64,000 nt of DNA from Flavobacterium sp. xlx-214. GTDB lineage: Bacteria; Bacteroidota; Bacteroidia; Flavobacteriales; Flavobacteriaceae. Of the stretch, positions 41,149-50,601 are shown piece after piece. The stretch is taken from the NCBI RefSeq assembly GCF_013874595.1, contig NZ_CP059431.1, forward strand, positions 186,001 to 250,000. The letters run 5' to 3'. Numbering within the stretch: the first letter of the stretch is position 1; every line of letters starts with the position of its first letter. The notes under the pieces are model-generated. The model did not search any database. It was not told the DNA's origin and worked only from the letters and a program-made list of their open reading frames with translations. The translations under genes and the position numbers were made by a program.

Positions 41149-41943
41149 TTAGTTAGTTGCTATTTGATATGAAGTATAAACTATTCTTTGTTGTTGATAC
41201 AATGTGGTTTGTAAAGGACAATGTTTGCGATGAAATGTATCGTTGTAAATATATCCCTGAAAATCTTTCCTTAATAATGGTTGCGGATTAAAATTTCCAT
41301 TGGTATCAAACTGTTTGATAAAATCGTCTTTTGATTCATCGTAATCAGGATATTGCCAATCGTAAGTATATTGAGATTCAAATCGAGGTCTTTCTAAAAC
41401 ATATGAAAGCAACAAACCTGATAAAAATCCAGCCAAATGTCCTTGCCACGAAATACCTTCTTCAATATTAGGCAACATATACCAAACCGATCCTCCGTAT
41501 AAAATAACCATTACAAAAGAAACCGCCATTAACTTATATTGCTTACTACGAATACCTGTAAAAAACATGTACGAAGTAAGCACATAAATAAGTCCGCTTG
41601 CGCCAATATGATTTCCAGAAGTTGCAATAAGCCACGTTCCTATACCTGATAAAAGAATGCCACCAAAAATTAAGGTTTTCCAATTTTTAAAATAATAGTA
41701 ACATGTTAAAGGCAACAAAACAAGTAAGGCTAAAGAATTATTCCATAAGTGTTGAATAGAACCGTGTAAAAAAGGAGAAAACAACACACCTCTAAATCCT
41801 TTAAAAGTTCGAGGCAGTATACCGTAATCTTTCCACTCTAAAAAGTAGCGCCAATCTAAATAATAAACCAGCCAAATTGCTAATAAAAAAGCAAAAGGAA
41901 CCCAAAGAACCTGTGGTCTGTATTTTAATTGATCTACTTTCAT
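41149..41943 (-). CDS. Rhomboid family intramembrane serine protease
   Basis: A 264-residue membrane protein with six to seven helices. The family motifs are in place: HLWNNS (65-70), catalytic Ser116 in GASGLIY and catalytic His169 in WQGHLAGF. The C-terminal 75 residues are a soluble, Tyr-rich tail (QYTYDWQYPDYDESKDDF) with no domain I recognise. It cleaves transmembrane segments of unknown clients. Confidence 0.92.
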   Translation of the reverse strand: MKVDQLKYRPQVLWVPFAFLLAIWLVYYLDWRYFLEWKDYGILPRTFKGFRGVLFSPFLHGSIQHLWNNSLALLVLLPLTCYYYFKNWKTLIFGGILLSGIGTWLIATSGNHIGASGLIYVLTSYMFFTGIRSKQYKLMAVSFVMVILYGGSVWYMLPNIEEGISWQGHLAGFLSGLLLSYVLERPRFESQYTYDWQYPDYDESKDDFIKQFDTNGNFNPQPLLRKDFQGYIYNDTFHRKHCPLQTTLYQQQRIVYTSYQIATN

Positions 41944-41972
41944 GCGTTTGCTTTATCAAAAACACATCCAAT

Positions 41973-42000
41973 AAAAAAAGACTGCCATTTTAGCAGTCTT
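41973..42000 (-). terminator. Terminator of the lipoprotein gene at 42007
   Basis: AAGACTGC / GCAGTCTT stem with a seven-base loop and a U tract on the minus strand, six bases after the stop. Confidence 0.85.
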
Positions 42001-42006
42001 AGTAAT

Positions 42007-42516
42007 TTATTTTATAATTGTGATACTCTTCGCAACATTTGAATCTGAATCGAGTTGTTGGGAAACACCATTAAGTTTTACTTCTAATAAAGGATCCGAT
42101 TGCTCCCAAGGGGTTACTTTATACTTTGTATAAATTGTATCATTAGGATATAATCCGCCATAATCAATAACATAATTTCCTTCTTTAATGCCATTCTGCT
42201 CTTCCATGTACCAACCAAAGCGCAAACTAATATATTTATCACTAGTTGGATTGTTTTCTCTAATAATTGAACTGTTTCTTTGATCTTTTGTAAGGTTAAT
42301 AGATCCTGAACGGTTTAATAAAAAAAACGTAAGGTTGTCTTCTGGTATATAATCAATCGTACTAGATAGCAACAAATTATCTCCACTTTTATTTTGGACA
42401 TTAATCAACAATTCTTGATCATTTCCAGGAGGTGGAACACATCCACAACCTCCATCATCACTTACACATGATGTAAAAACAAATGCTAGAGGTACAAACA
42501 GAAATATCTTTTTCAT
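42007..42516 (-). CDS. Lipoprotein, unknown
   Basis: A 169-residue lipoprotein: signal KKIFLFVPLAFVF ending in lipobox TSC (Cys17), then a Cys-rich start of the mature part (DDGGCGCVPPPG), followed by a beta-rich domain. Not assigned to a family. It is divergent from rarA over a 72-base region. Confidence 0.75.
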   Translation of the reverse strand: MKKIFLFVPLAFVFTSCVSDDGGCGCVPPPGNDQELLINVQNKSGDNLLLSSTIDYIPEDNLTFFLLNRSGSINLTKDQRNSSIIRENNPTSDKYISLRFGWYMEEQNGIKEGNYVIDYGGLYPNDTIYTKYKVTPWEQSDPLLEVKLNGVSQQLDSDSNVAKSITIIK

Positions 42517-42588
42517 ATCAATAGTGTTTTAATTATACTAAAATACATATTTTTTTGAAACGCCATATCTATTTCCTATTTTTACCCT

Positions 42589-43866
42589 ATGAAAGCACCT
42601 TTAGCAGAACGTATCCGACCTAAAAAATTAGAAGATTATATCAGTCAACAACATTTAGTTGGCGCAACTGGTGTTTTAACTCAGAATATTAAAAGAGGTA
42701 TTATTCCGTCTATGATTTTTTGGGGACCTCCAGGTACAGGAAAAACGACACTAGCTGAAATTATTGCTCAAGAAAGCAACCGTCCGTTTTATGTACTAAG
42801 CGCGATAAATGCAGGAGTAAAAGATGTGCGTGAAGTTATTGAAAAAGCCAAGGGTAACAACGGTTTGTTTACACCTAAAAACCCTATTTTGTTTATTGAT
42901 GAAATTCATCGCTTTAGTAAATCGCAACAAGATTCTTTACTGGCTGCGGTAGAAAAAGGCTGGGTTACACTTATTGGTGCTACAACAGAAAACCCAAGTT
43001 TTGAGGTAATACCTGCCCTATTGTCACGTTGCCAAGTATACACGTTGAATGCTTTTACAAAAAACGATTTGGATCAGTTGCTACAACGTGCCTTACAGGT
43101 AGATAAAGAACTACAAAATAAACAAATTACCATTAAAGAAAACGAAGCTTTGTTTCGAGTTTCGGGTGGCGATGGACGCAAGCTCTTAAATACGTTTGAA
43201 TTAATTGTAAACTCGCTTGGGGGCGATGATATTGAGATTACCAACGAAAAAGTATTGCAAATTGTTCAAAAGAACACCGTTTTGTATGATAAAACAGGCG
43301 AGCAACATTACGATATTATTTCAGCCTTTATAAAATCGATTCGTGGAAGCGATCCTAATGGTGCTGTATATTGGTTAGCACGAATGATTGAAGGCGGCGA
43401 AGACGTAAAATTTATTGCACGTAGATTGGTTATTTCGGCATCGGAAGATATTGGTTTGGCAAACCCTACGGCAATTATTATGGCGAATAATATTTTTCAA
43501 GCTGTATCGGTTATCGGATATCCCGAAAGTAGAATATTACTAAGTCAGTGTGCTATCTATTTGGCAACGTCGCCAAAAAGTAACGCCAGTTATATGGCTA
43601 TTGGTAAAGCACAAGCAGCTGTAAAACAAACAGGCGATTTGTCTATTCCTATTCATCTGCGCAATGCACCTACCAAGCTTATGAAAGAGTTAGGATATGG
43701 CGAAGATTATAAATACAGCCATGATTACCCAGGTAATTTTGCATATCAGGAATATTTACCAGACGATATAATCAACACTCCTTTTTACGAACCTGGCGAA
43801 AACGCTCGTGAAAAACAAACCAAAGACTTTTTGGCGCAACGTTGGCAAGGGAAGTATGGGTATTAA
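42589..43866 (+). CDS. rarA: Replication-associated recombination protein RarA (MgsA)
   Basis: A 425-residue AAA+ ATPase related to clamp loaders that acts at stalled replication forks with SSB. Walker A is [13 protein letters not shown] (near 47), Walker B is [12 protein letters not shown], sensor 1 is [13 protein letters not shown]; the C-terminal tetramerisation domain is complete ([32 protein letters not shown]). N-terminus [20 protein letters not shown] matches the family. Confidence 0.95.
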   Translation: MKAPLAERIRPKKLEDYISQQHLVGATGVLTQNIKRGIIPSMIFWGPPGTGKTTLAEIIAQESNRPFYVLSAINAGVKDVREVIEKAKGNNGLFTPKNPILFIDEIHRFSKSQQDSLLAAVEKGWVTLIGATTENPSFEVIPALLSRCQVYTLNAFTKNDLDQLLQRALQVDKELQNKQITIKENEALFRVSGGDGRKLLNTFELIVNSLGGDDIEITNEKVLQIVQKNTVLYDKTGEQHYDIISAFIKSIRGSDPNGAVYWLARMIEGGEDVKFIARRLVISASEDIGLANPTAIIMANNIFQAVSVIGYPESRILLSQCAIYLATSPKSNASYMAIGKAQAAVKQTGDLSIPIHLRNAPTKLMKELGYGEDYKYSHDYPGNFAYQEYLPDDIINTPFYEPGENAREKQTKDFLAQRWQGKYGY

Positions 43867-44082
43867 AAAAGCAATCATTCCTACACTAGAACTAGCGAAG
43901 CAATTTCACAAGAACGTTTGTACGAATATGATTCAATATCACAGTCGCAGTATCATTTTGTGTTGTCGAGAACTTACTCTTTTATTTCACTACTCAAAGT
44001 AACGGTATTTACCTTTTCTTTAGCACTTCGTTAACTTTAAAAACAGTACATTTAGGCTGTCTAAACAGCAGACTTTATATTT

Positions 44083-46101
44083 ATGGAAAACATTTTATTA
44101 TCGCCTTTTGATGCCGCGCCGTTTTCACAAATAAAAATCAGTGATTACGAGCCCGCTTTTGATACGGCTATTACACAAGCCAAAGAAGAAATTCAACACA
44201 TTATAACCAATACCGCAACGCCTACCTTTGAAAACACCATTGCTGCAATGGCTTTTTCGGGTATGCAGTTAGATCGTATTTCCAACATCTTTTTTAATTT
44301 AAACTCAGCAGAAACCAACGAAGAGTTACAAAAAATAGCACAAGCGGTAGCACCAAAGTTATCGGCTTTTGGAAACGACATTTCTCTTAACCCCGATTTA
44401 TTTGCACGCGTTAAACAAGTACACAATACCGTTGATGCATCAACCTTAACCACCGAACAAAAAACCTTGCTTGATAAAACCTACAAAGGCTTTGTACGTA
44501 ATGGCGCTTTGTTGAACGATGTTGATAAAGAAAAACTACGCGAAATGGATGCGCAACTTGCCGTAACATCGTTAAAGTTTAACGAAAACGTTTTAGCTGA
44601 AACCAATGCGTATCGCTTACACGTAACTAATAGCGATGATCTAAAAGGATTACCTGAAGGTGCCTTAGAAGCTGCTAAAAACTTAGCCGAACAAGAAGGC
44701 AAAGAGGGTTATTTGTTTACGTTAGATTACCCAAGTTATTTGCCTTTTGTTACCTATGCTGAAAACCGAGCGTTGCGTAAAGAAATAACCATTGCTGCAG
44801 GTAAAAAAGGCTTTCAAGATAACGATTTTAACAACGAACACATTGTTTTAGATATCGTGCGTTTACGCAACAATCGTGCACAGTTATTAGGTTATAAAAC
44901 ACATGCCGATTTTGTTTTGGAAGAACGTATGGCGCAAAATCCCGCAAAAGTATTTTCGTTCTTGAATGATTTATTAGCTAAAGCAAAACCTGCTGCTCAA
45001 AAAGAGTTTGATGAACTTACTGCTTATGCAAATCAATTAGACGGTATTTCGCATTTAGAGAAATGGGATGGTAGTTACTATGCTGAAAAACTAAAACAAG
45101 AGCGTTTTAATTTAGATGATGAAGCCTTAAAACCTTATTTTAAATTAGAAAATGTATTAAACGGAGCTTTTGAGGTAGCAAAACGTTTGTACGATTTACA
45201 TTTTGTTGAGGTCACTACAATTGACAAATACCACGCTGATGTGCAAACATTTGAAGTAAAAGACAGCAACAATAATTTAGTGGCTCTTTTTTATGCCGAT
45301 TTCTTCCCAAGAAAAGGAAAACGCAACGGCGCTTGGATGACATCGTTTAAATCGCAATGGATAAAGGATGGTAAAAACCAGCGTCCGCATATATCTATTG
45401 TATGCAACTTTACACCTCCTACTCCATCAAAACCATCGTTGTTAACGTTTAATGAAGTAACTACTTTGTTTCACGAATTTGGGCACGCCTTACACGGTAT
45501 GTTGGCCAATACAACATATCCATCGTTATCGGGTACATCGGTTTACTGGGATTTTGTAGAATTACCTAGTCAGATATTAGAAAACTGGGTGTACGAACCT
45601 GAAACCTTGGCTTTGTTTGCCAAACATTACGAAACAGGTGCTACCATTCCGCAAGAATACATTACCAAAATTAAAGAAAGTGCTAACTTTTTAGAAGGTA
45701 TGGCTACTTTGCGTCAGTTAAGTTTTGGCTTGTTGGATATGGCTTGGCATACCAAGAATCCAGATGATATTGGTAGCTTAAAAGAATTTGAAAACCAAGA
45801 ATTTGAAAGCACTCAATTATATCCTGATGTGGCAGAAAATGCTATGAGTACTGCTTTCTCGCATATTTTTGCTGGCGGATATTCGTCTGGATACTATTCT
45901 TACAAATGGGCTGAGGTTTTAGATGCCGATGCGTTTGATTATTTTAAACAAAACGGAATCTTTAACAAAGAAATTGCAACTAAGTTTAAAGATAATGTAC
46001 TATCTCAAGGCGGTACAGATCACCCAATGACGTTGTACAAAAAATTTAGAGGACAAGAACCACAACCCGAAGCTTTACTTAAGCGCGCTGGTTTGTTGTA
46101 A
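44083..46101 (+). CDS. M3 family metallopeptidase (oligopeptidase A / Dcp type)
   Basis: A 672-residue zinc peptidase that degrades short peptides. The zinc site HEFGH is at residues 464-468 with the downstream Glu in FVELPSQILENW. The region up to about 400 is the helical clamshell half. No signal peptide, so it should be cytoplasmic, as for oligopeptidase A. The 216-base gap before it holds nothing recognisable beyond a small hairpin near 44055. Confidence 0.94.
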   Translation: MENILLSPFDAAPFSQIKISDYEPAFDTAITQAKEEIQHIITNTATPTFENTIAAMAFSGMQLDRISNIFFNLNSAETNEELQKIAQAVAPKLSAFGNDISLNPDLFARVKQVHNTVDASTLTTEQKTLLDKTYKGFVRNGALLNDVDKEKLREMDAQLAVTSLKFNENVLAETNAYRLHVTNSDDLKGLPEGALEAAKNLAEQEGKEGYLFTLDYPSYLPFVTYAENRALRKEITIAAGKKGFQDNDFNNEHIVLDIVRLRNNRAQLLGYKTHADFVLEERMAQNPAKVFSFLNDLLAKAKPAAQKEFDELTAYANQLDGISHLEKWDGSYYAEKLKQERFNLDDEALKPYFKLENVLNGAFEVAKRLYDLHFVEVTTIDKYHADVQTFEVKDSNNNLVALFYADFFPRKGKRNGAWMTSFKSQWIKDGKNQRPHISIVCNFTPPTPSKPSLLTFNEVTTLFHEFGHALHGMLANTTYPSLSGTSVYWDFVELPSQILENWVYEPETLALFAKHYETGATIPQEYITKIKESANFLEGMATLRQLSFGLLDMAWHTKNPDDIGSLKEFENQEFESTQLYPDVAENAMSTAFSHIFAGGYSSGYYSYKWAEVLDADAFDYFKQNGIFNKEIATKFKDNVLSQGGTDHPMTLYKKFRGQEPQPEALLKRAGLL

Positions 46102-46104
46102 TAT

Positions 46105-46140
46105 AAAAAACGGATGCAAATAATAGTCATCCGTTTTTTT
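46105..46140 (+). terminator. Terminator of the M3 peptidase gene
   Basis: ACGGATG / CATCCGT stem with A and T runs, 11-base loop, directly after the stop codon. Confidence 0.85.
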
Positions 46141-46163
46141 ATTGCACAATTTGTAAAGTTCAC

Positions 46164-46201
46164 TTGACAAAATGAAAAGTTTGTTTATATTTGTATCAAA
46201 T
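46164..46201 (+). promoter_or_regulatory. Promoter and operator-like palindrome of the membrane-protein/XRE operon
   Basis: TTG at 46164-46166, 19 bases, then TATATTTG at 46186-46193: a full-match promoter. The palindrome ATTTG-TAT-CAAAT (46189-46201) overlaps the -7 element and the expected start site, a place where a repressor such as the XRE protein of this operon could bind. First gene starts at 46222. Confidence 0.7.
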
Positions 46202-46221
46202 CAACTTAACTAAATTTAATC

Positions 46222-46641
46222 ATGAAGAGTAAACTAATTTCTAAGAATAAGATATGGATAAGCCTCTTATTTATAATCTTGCCAATTATTTTAATAGTCG
46301 CATTAACATTGTTGAATTTCCAATTGACTCTTGTGAACGCTAAAGCTATTGCATCGATTTCTTTATTAGGAATGTTAATGCTTTTTTTTACAAAATGGAC
46401 AAAAGATGATGGTGATGAAATGTATTTAAATTTTAGACTAATTGCAGCCTTTAGTGGTTTAATTTTTGGTGTAATTACATTTGTAGTAAGTACTTGGTTT
46501 AATGCTTTTGTTTTTTTTGATGATGAAATGGAGCTCTTTTCATCTAGTATTTCTATACTATTTATGATGTTATTTCAGATGCTTTTCATTTTTGGAGGGA
46601 AAGTTTACAAAGCAAAAAAAGAATTAAAATATAATGATTAA
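46222..46641 (+). CDS. Four-helix membrane protein A of a paralogous triplet
   Basis: A 139-residue protein with four hydrophobic helices. Between helices 2 and 3 lies the acidic motif KDDGDEMYLNFRL, then helix 3 and a TWFNAFVF segment. The same plan recurs in the next two genes. It is first in an operon: 2 bases to the next gene. No named family recognised; the DEM-x5-R/K loop between helix pairs recalls the loop of DUF2178-like proteins, which are often found with small XRE regulators, but this is only a resemblance. Confidence 0.75.
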   Translation: MKSKLISKNKIWISLLFIILPIILIVALTLLNFQLTLVNAKAIASISLLGMLMLFFTKWTKDDGDEMYLNFRLIAAFSGLIFGVITFVVSTWFNAFVFFDDEMELFSSSISILFMMLFQMLFIFGGKVYKAKKELKYND

Positions 46642-46643
46642 TT

Positions 46644-47066
46644 ATGAAAACAAACATTCTATTTCCAGCAAAAGTTAGAAAAGCCGCCTTTGCACTTATC
46701 ATTTTAGTATTTGGTGTAGCTATACTTAACAACAACTTTCAATTAATACAAGTTTCAGCTCATTACGATGCCGTTATTGGGCATACTTTAATAGGTCTTA
46801 TTTGTTTGGCTTTGTTTTTTATTCAGTTTTCAAAATACCCTGAAGACGATGAAATGTTAATGGCTATACGTTTAAAATTGGCATTAAATGCTTTATTGGT
46901 AGGTATTGTTTTTATCATAATATCTCCGTTAATGGATTCGTTTGTATTTAATGAAGACGTGAAAGATTTAAAGGCAGGGCAAGTGATGATCTTTATTTTA
47001 CTGTATCAAATTGTACTATTTCAAATGAAACGTTATTCGCTTAAAAAAGAACTAACCGACAATTAA
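46644..47066 (+). CDS. Four-helix membrane protein B of a paralogous triplet
   Basis: A 140-residue paralogue of its neighbours. The loop between helices 2 and 3 reads KYPEDDEMLMAIRLKLA and helix 3 ends in IISPLMDSFVFNED. It starts two bases after gene A and ends 12 bases before gene C, so translation is probably coupled. Function unknown. Confidence 0.75.
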   Translation: MKTNILFPAKVRKAAFALIILVFGVAILNNNFQLIQVSAHYDAVIGHTLIGLICLALFFIQFSKYPEDDEMLMAIRLKLALNALLVGIVFIIISPLMDSFVFNEDVKDLKAGQVMIFILLYQIVLFQMKRYSLKKELTDN

Positions 47067-47078
47067 AACAATTTAATT

Positions 47079-47486
47079 ATGAAATCGATGTTTTTATTAC
47101 CTGGATATTTTAAATATGCTAGCATTCTACTAATTTTAGTACCTGTTGTGGTTTCTACTTTAGACATTGTGTTGTTTAACAATGTCTTTATTCAAAAAAC
47201 ATTCTTAGAATTCATTGTATCTTTGGCTTTTGCCTTTTTGGTGTTTTCTAAATATAAAGATGAGGATGAAATGCTGCAGCAAATAAGACTAAAAACAACC
47301 ACATATAGTTTATTAATTGGTGTGTTTTTAATTGTTACAAAACCATTACTGAATTATTTTTTGTGGAATCAAATCAATAACTTTGAATCTGCTGGAGGTA
47401 TTATTATGACTGTTATGTTTTTTAATGTATTGCTGTTTTACAAAGCACGAAAGCAATTGAAAGAAGCTTTAGAACATGAAAAATAG
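47079..47486 (+). CDS. Four-helix membrane protein C of a paralogous triplet
   Basis: A 135-residue paralogue: loop KYKDEDEMLQQIRLKTT and helix-3 end VTKPLLNYFLWNQ. The C-terminus is charged (YKARKQLKEALEHEK), on the cytoplasmic side if both ends are inside. Its end overlaps the XRE gene by 11 bases. Confidence 0.75.
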   Translation: MKSMFLLPGYFKYASILLILVPVVVSTLDIVLFNNVFIQKTFLEFIVSLAFAFLVFSKYKDEDEMLQQIRLKTTTYSLLIGVFLIVTKPLLNYFLWNQINNFESAGGIIMTVMFFNVLLFYKARKQLKEALEHEK

Positions 47487-47676
47487 TATTAAAATAGAAA
47501 GGGCACGCCATAACCTTACACAAGGCGATTTAGCAGATAAAGTGGGAGTTTCTAGACAAACCATTAATTCTATTGAGACCAAAAAATACATTCCATCAGC
47601 TGTATTGGCCTTAAAGCTTGCTAAAGTTTTTGAGATGAAGGTAGATGATTTGTTTGAATTAGAAGAGGATGATTAA
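47476..47676 (+). CDS. Small XRE-family transcriptional regulator
   Basis: A 66-residue single-domain helix-turn-helix protein of the YozG-like type: RARHNLTQGDLADKVGVSRQTINSIETKKYIPSAVLALKLAK then VDDLFELEEDD. Such proteins are dimeric repressors usually encoded with membrane proteins. It overlaps gene C by 11 bases and probably controls the operon through the palindrome at 46189-46201 (inference). Confidence 0.9.
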   Translation: MKNSIKIERARHNLTQGDLADKVGVSRQTINSIETKKYIPSAVLALKLAKVFEMKVDDLFELEEDD

Positions 47677-47747
47677 ATAAAAAACATTCTGTAAATACTT
47701 TTATAGCTGAAGTTTTCGTTTTAGATGTAATAACTAAAACAATCATC

Positions 47748-48101
47748 ATGATAAACACTTTAAAAACATCATTAAAATACGCTGAGTATCTTTTAGTGCT
47801 GACTATTATTTTTTATTGGTACTTTACTTCTAATTTATTCAACCCCATTGCTATTGGGTTATTGGTTGTAATGGCGCTTCAAATTATCTTTAAAAACAAA
47901 GTATCAGGCATAATGATTCCTTTACTTTTTATATTGCTTTCGCTTTATATGTTATTAGCCTTGTTATCAGAATTGCGTGAGTTTTCTGCTTTTAATGCTG
48001 ACGCTAAAACAATGCTTATCTCTGGTTTGCTTTATTTAGGTTTTACCATAATGTGCGCAACGGGTATGTTTTTAAATTACTTTAGAAAGTTAATACAGTA
48101 A
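47748..48101 (+). CDS. Four-helix membrane protein, unknown
   Basis: A 117-residue protein with four hydrophobic helices and short loops; a Phe/Asn-containing loop FREFSAFNADAKTM-like segment lies between helices 3 and 4. It lacks the DEM loop of the three proteins before it. It begins 71 bases after the XRE gene and may be read from the same transcript, as there is no terminator between them. Confidence 0.65.
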   Translation: MINTLKTSLKYAEYLLVLTIIFYWYFTSNLFNPIAIGLLVVMALQIIFKNKVSGIMIPLLFILLSLYMLLALLSELREFSAFNADAKTMLISGLLYLGFTIMCATGMFLNYFRKLIQ

Positions 48102-48135
48102 AAAACCAGCAACCTAAATAGGTTGCTGCTTTTTA
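48100..48135. terminator. Bidirectional terminator
   Basis: AGCAACCT-AAAT-AGGTTGCT with T-rich flanks on both strands, between the converging membrane-protein and antiporter genes. Confidence 0.8.
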
Positions 48136-48136
48136 T

Positions 48137-49417
48137 TTAAGCTGCTTCTTGAACGGCATCCTCATCGGTATCGTTTGCCAAAACCTTTTTGGCTACTTTA
48201 CCAACTGTTAAGCCTTGTACAACAATAGAGAACAATACTACAATATAGGTAACCTCTAGTAATACGTCTTTTATTTCACCAACCGAGTTTGGTATACTCA
48301 TAACCAACGCAATAGAAACGCCCCCACGAATACCACCCCAAACCATGGTAATTAAAGATCCTCTAGAATAAGTATTTCTTCTTAAAATGGTACTTGCTGG
48401 TATAAAAATAGCAAATGTACGCGCCAGTAAACAAATAAATATAGCGGCAACACCTAATAATAATTGTTCTTGTAAATCGGGCAACATTAACAATTCAAAA
48501 CCAATAAATAAGAACAAAATAGCATTTAAAATTTCGTCAATTAGCTCCCAAAACTTACTAAGGTAATCACGTGTGGTTGCATTCATTGCCACAGCTTTGC
48601 CATAATTACCAATTATTAACCCCGCAATAACCATTGCTAAAGGCGATGAAAAATGCAATTGTTTGGCTATTAAAAAGCCGCCCATTACAATAGAAAGCGT
48701 AATTAAAACCGATACTTTGTAATCATCAATCTTCTTCATTACATTACTAGCTGTAAAACCAAGTAATACACCCAATAAAATACCTCCGCCAGCTTCTACA
48801 AAGAACAACCAAGAAACCGATGCTAAAGTAGCATCAAAATCGGTATCAGTCGCCATTTTTAAAACAACGGCAAACATTACAACCGCAACACCATCGTTAA
48901 ACAACGACTCTCCTGTAATCTTGGTTTCAATCATTTTAGGTACTTTGGCTTCTTTTAAAATACCCAACACCACAATAGGATCTGTTGGCGATATTAAAGT
49001 ACCAAATAACAAACAATAAATAAACGGTATGTTAATACCCATCATTGGCGCGATGTAATAAAACAAGCCTGCTATAATAAAAGCCGATAATACTACGCTT
49101 ATAGATGCATAGGTTAAAATGGGCCATTTGTGTTCTCGTAAATCGGATATATTAATATGTAGGGCACCTGCAAATAATAAAAAGTTAAGCATGGCACCCA
49201 TTAGAATTTCATTGAAATCGAATTCTTGTATCAATTCAAAAAATTCTTTGGTGGTATTGGGAAAGTACGAATCGCCTACCAAACGAATGGCAACCGAAAC
49301 CAACATGGCAATAATCATAATACCAATAGTACCCGGTAGTTTAAGAAATCTAAGATTTAAATAAGCAAAAAACGAGGCAAGTACAATTAAAACTGAAAAC
49401 GTGTAGTATAATTCCAT
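48137..49417 (-). CDS. CPA1-type cation:proton antiporter (NhaP family)
   Basis: A 426-residue inner-membrane antiporter with about 12 helices. The ion-site motifs are present: FGTLISPTDPIVVLGIL and ESLFNDGVAVVMF (the ND pair of electroneutral NhaP-type exchangers), and RTFAIFIP. It should exchange sodium or potassium for protons. The C-terminus ends in a short acidic tail rather than a regulatory domain. A -7 element lies at 49438-49445. Confidence 0.92.
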   Translation of the reverse strand: MELYYTFSVLIVLASFFAYLNLRFLKLPGTIGIMIIAMLVSVAIRLVGDSYFPNTTKEFFELIQEFDFNEILMGAMLNFLLFAGALHINISDLREHKWPILTYASISVVLSAFIIAGLFYYIAPMMGINIPFIYCLLFGTLISPTDPIVVLGILKEAKVPKMIETKITGESLFNDGVAVVMFAVVLKMATDTDFDATLASVSWLFFVEAGGGILLGVLLGFTASNVMKKIDDYKVSVLITLSIVMGGFLIAKQLHFSSPLAMVIAGLIIGNYGKAVAMNATTRDYLSKFWELIDEILNAILFLFIGFELLMLPDLQEQLLLGVAAIFICLLARTFAIFIPASTILRRNTYSRGSLITMVWGGIRGGVSIALVMSIPNSVGEIKDVLLEVTYIVVLFSIVVQGLTVGKVAKKVLANDTDEDAVQEAA

Positions 49418-49437
49418 AAAAAAAAGTGGGTTTCCTA

Positions 49438-49445
49438 CAAATTTA
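49438..49445 (-). promoter_or_regulatory. -7 promoter element (TAAATTTG) of the antiporter gene
   Basis: Exact TAnnTTTG on the minus strand, 20 bases before the start; no -33 TTG seen. Confidence 0.45.
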
Positions 49446-49613
49446 CAATTTTATTAAAAAAACATTCGTATTATGAATAACAATTCACTAGTTTTTTTAT
49501 CAAATTAAGTACAAAAACAATTTCTTAAACGCACTATTCCTAGATTATATGTAGCAAATACCATGATTAATTTCTAAATTCGTTTTACTAAAAAACAAAC
49601 TAGCACTATATTT

Positions 49614-50072
49614 ATGGATCAACCTACCGATATTAAAAACTATTTAACACAAGTTGATGCTGACCGTAAAGAAGCATTTGCCCAACTATACACTACCGTT
49701 AAAAACAACATTCCAAAAGGTTTTGAAGAACAATTTATTTACAATCAAATAGGGTTTGTGGTACCTAAAAGCATTTATCCAGCAGGTTATCATTGTACAC
49801 CAGAATTAGCTTTACCGTTTGTTACATTGGCGGCGCAAAAAAGTCATTTAGCGTTGTACCACATGGGTATTTACATGATGCCAGAGGTGTACGATTGGTT
49901 TGTGAGTGAATACCCTAACCACAGCAAACGCAAATTAGATATGGGTAAAAGCTGTATTCGATTTAAAAAGACAGACGACATCCCTTTTGATTTAATTGCC
50001 CAATTAATGCAAAAAATATCGGTTGATGATTACGTAACAACCTACGAATCAATTCTAAACAGAAAGAAATAA
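49614..50072 (+). CDS. DUF1801 domain-containing protein
   Basis: A 152-residue cytoplasmic protein matching DUF1801/YdhG-like: IKNYLTQVDADRKEAFAQLY, then a beta-sheet region (HLALYHMGIYMM) and a basic end KLDMGKSCIRFKKTDDIPFDLI. Biochemical role unknown. Stands alone before the VOC genes. Confidence 0.85.
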   Translation: MDQPTDIKNYLTQVDADRKEAFAQLYTTVKNNIPKGFEEQFIYNQIGFVVPKSIYPAGYHCTPELALPFVTLAAQKSHLALYHMGIYMMPEVYDWFVSEYPNHSKRKLDMGKSCIRFKKTDDIPFDLIAQLMQKISVDDYVTTYESILNRKK

Positions 50073-50122
50073 AAAAAGAACAACAAATTGCACTAACGTC
50101 ATTATTGATTCGTTTTGTTGCT

Positions 50123-50130
50123 TATCTTTG
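50123..50130 (+). promoter_or_regulatory. -7 promoter element (TATCTTTG) before the VOC operon
   Basis: Exact TAnnTTTG, 27 bases before the ATG at 50158; no TTG at the ideal distance. Confidence 0.45.
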
Positions 50131-50157
50131 GTAAAACAAACTTAAAAAATTATAGAA

Positions 50158-50601
50158 ATGGCAAGAATTCACGCGTATTTAAACTTTAACGGTAACTGCG
50201 AAGAAGCATTTACGTTTTATGAAAAAGTGTTTAACACAAAAAACATGGGCATGCATCGTTTTGGCGATATGCCTGCTGATGACAACTTTCCGATGAGCGA
50301 AGAGGACAAGAAAAAAATCATGAATACCGCAATCATGATCAATGAAGATACCATGATTTTAGGATCTGATTGCATTGAAAACTTTGGTCATAAATTGGTT
50401 AATGGAAATTCAACGTATATTATGTTGGATACCCAAACGGCGCAAGAAGCTAAAGATTTATATGCGGCTTTATCGGTAAACGCGCAAGCTATTGAAATGG
50501 AATTAGGTGAGCAGTTCTGGGCAGAATTGTATGCATCGTTTCAAGATCAGTTTGGTATTTGCTGGATGATTCATTTTGAAGGTAACAAAAAAATGAGCTA
50601 A
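50158..50601 (+). CDS. VOC family protein, PhnB-like
   Basis: A 147-residue protein of the vicinal-oxygen-chelate (glyoxalase/bleomycin resistance) fold: ARIHAYLNFNGNCEEAFTFYEKVF and the C-terminal FGICWMIHFE are typical of PhnB-like members. Activity not predictable. The stop overlaps the next start by one base (TAATG). Confidence 0.88.
   Translation: MARIHAYLNFNGNCEEAFTFYEKVFNTKNMGMHRFGDMPADDNFPMSEEDKKKIMNTAIMINEDTMILGSDCIENFGHKLVNGNSTYIMLDTQTAQEAKDLYAALSVNAQAIEMELGEQFWAELYASFQDQFGICWMIHFEGNKKMS

Noticed and set aside
43808..44002. 64-codon frame after rarA
   Set aside because: Overlaps the end of rarA in another frame and has no recognisable features.
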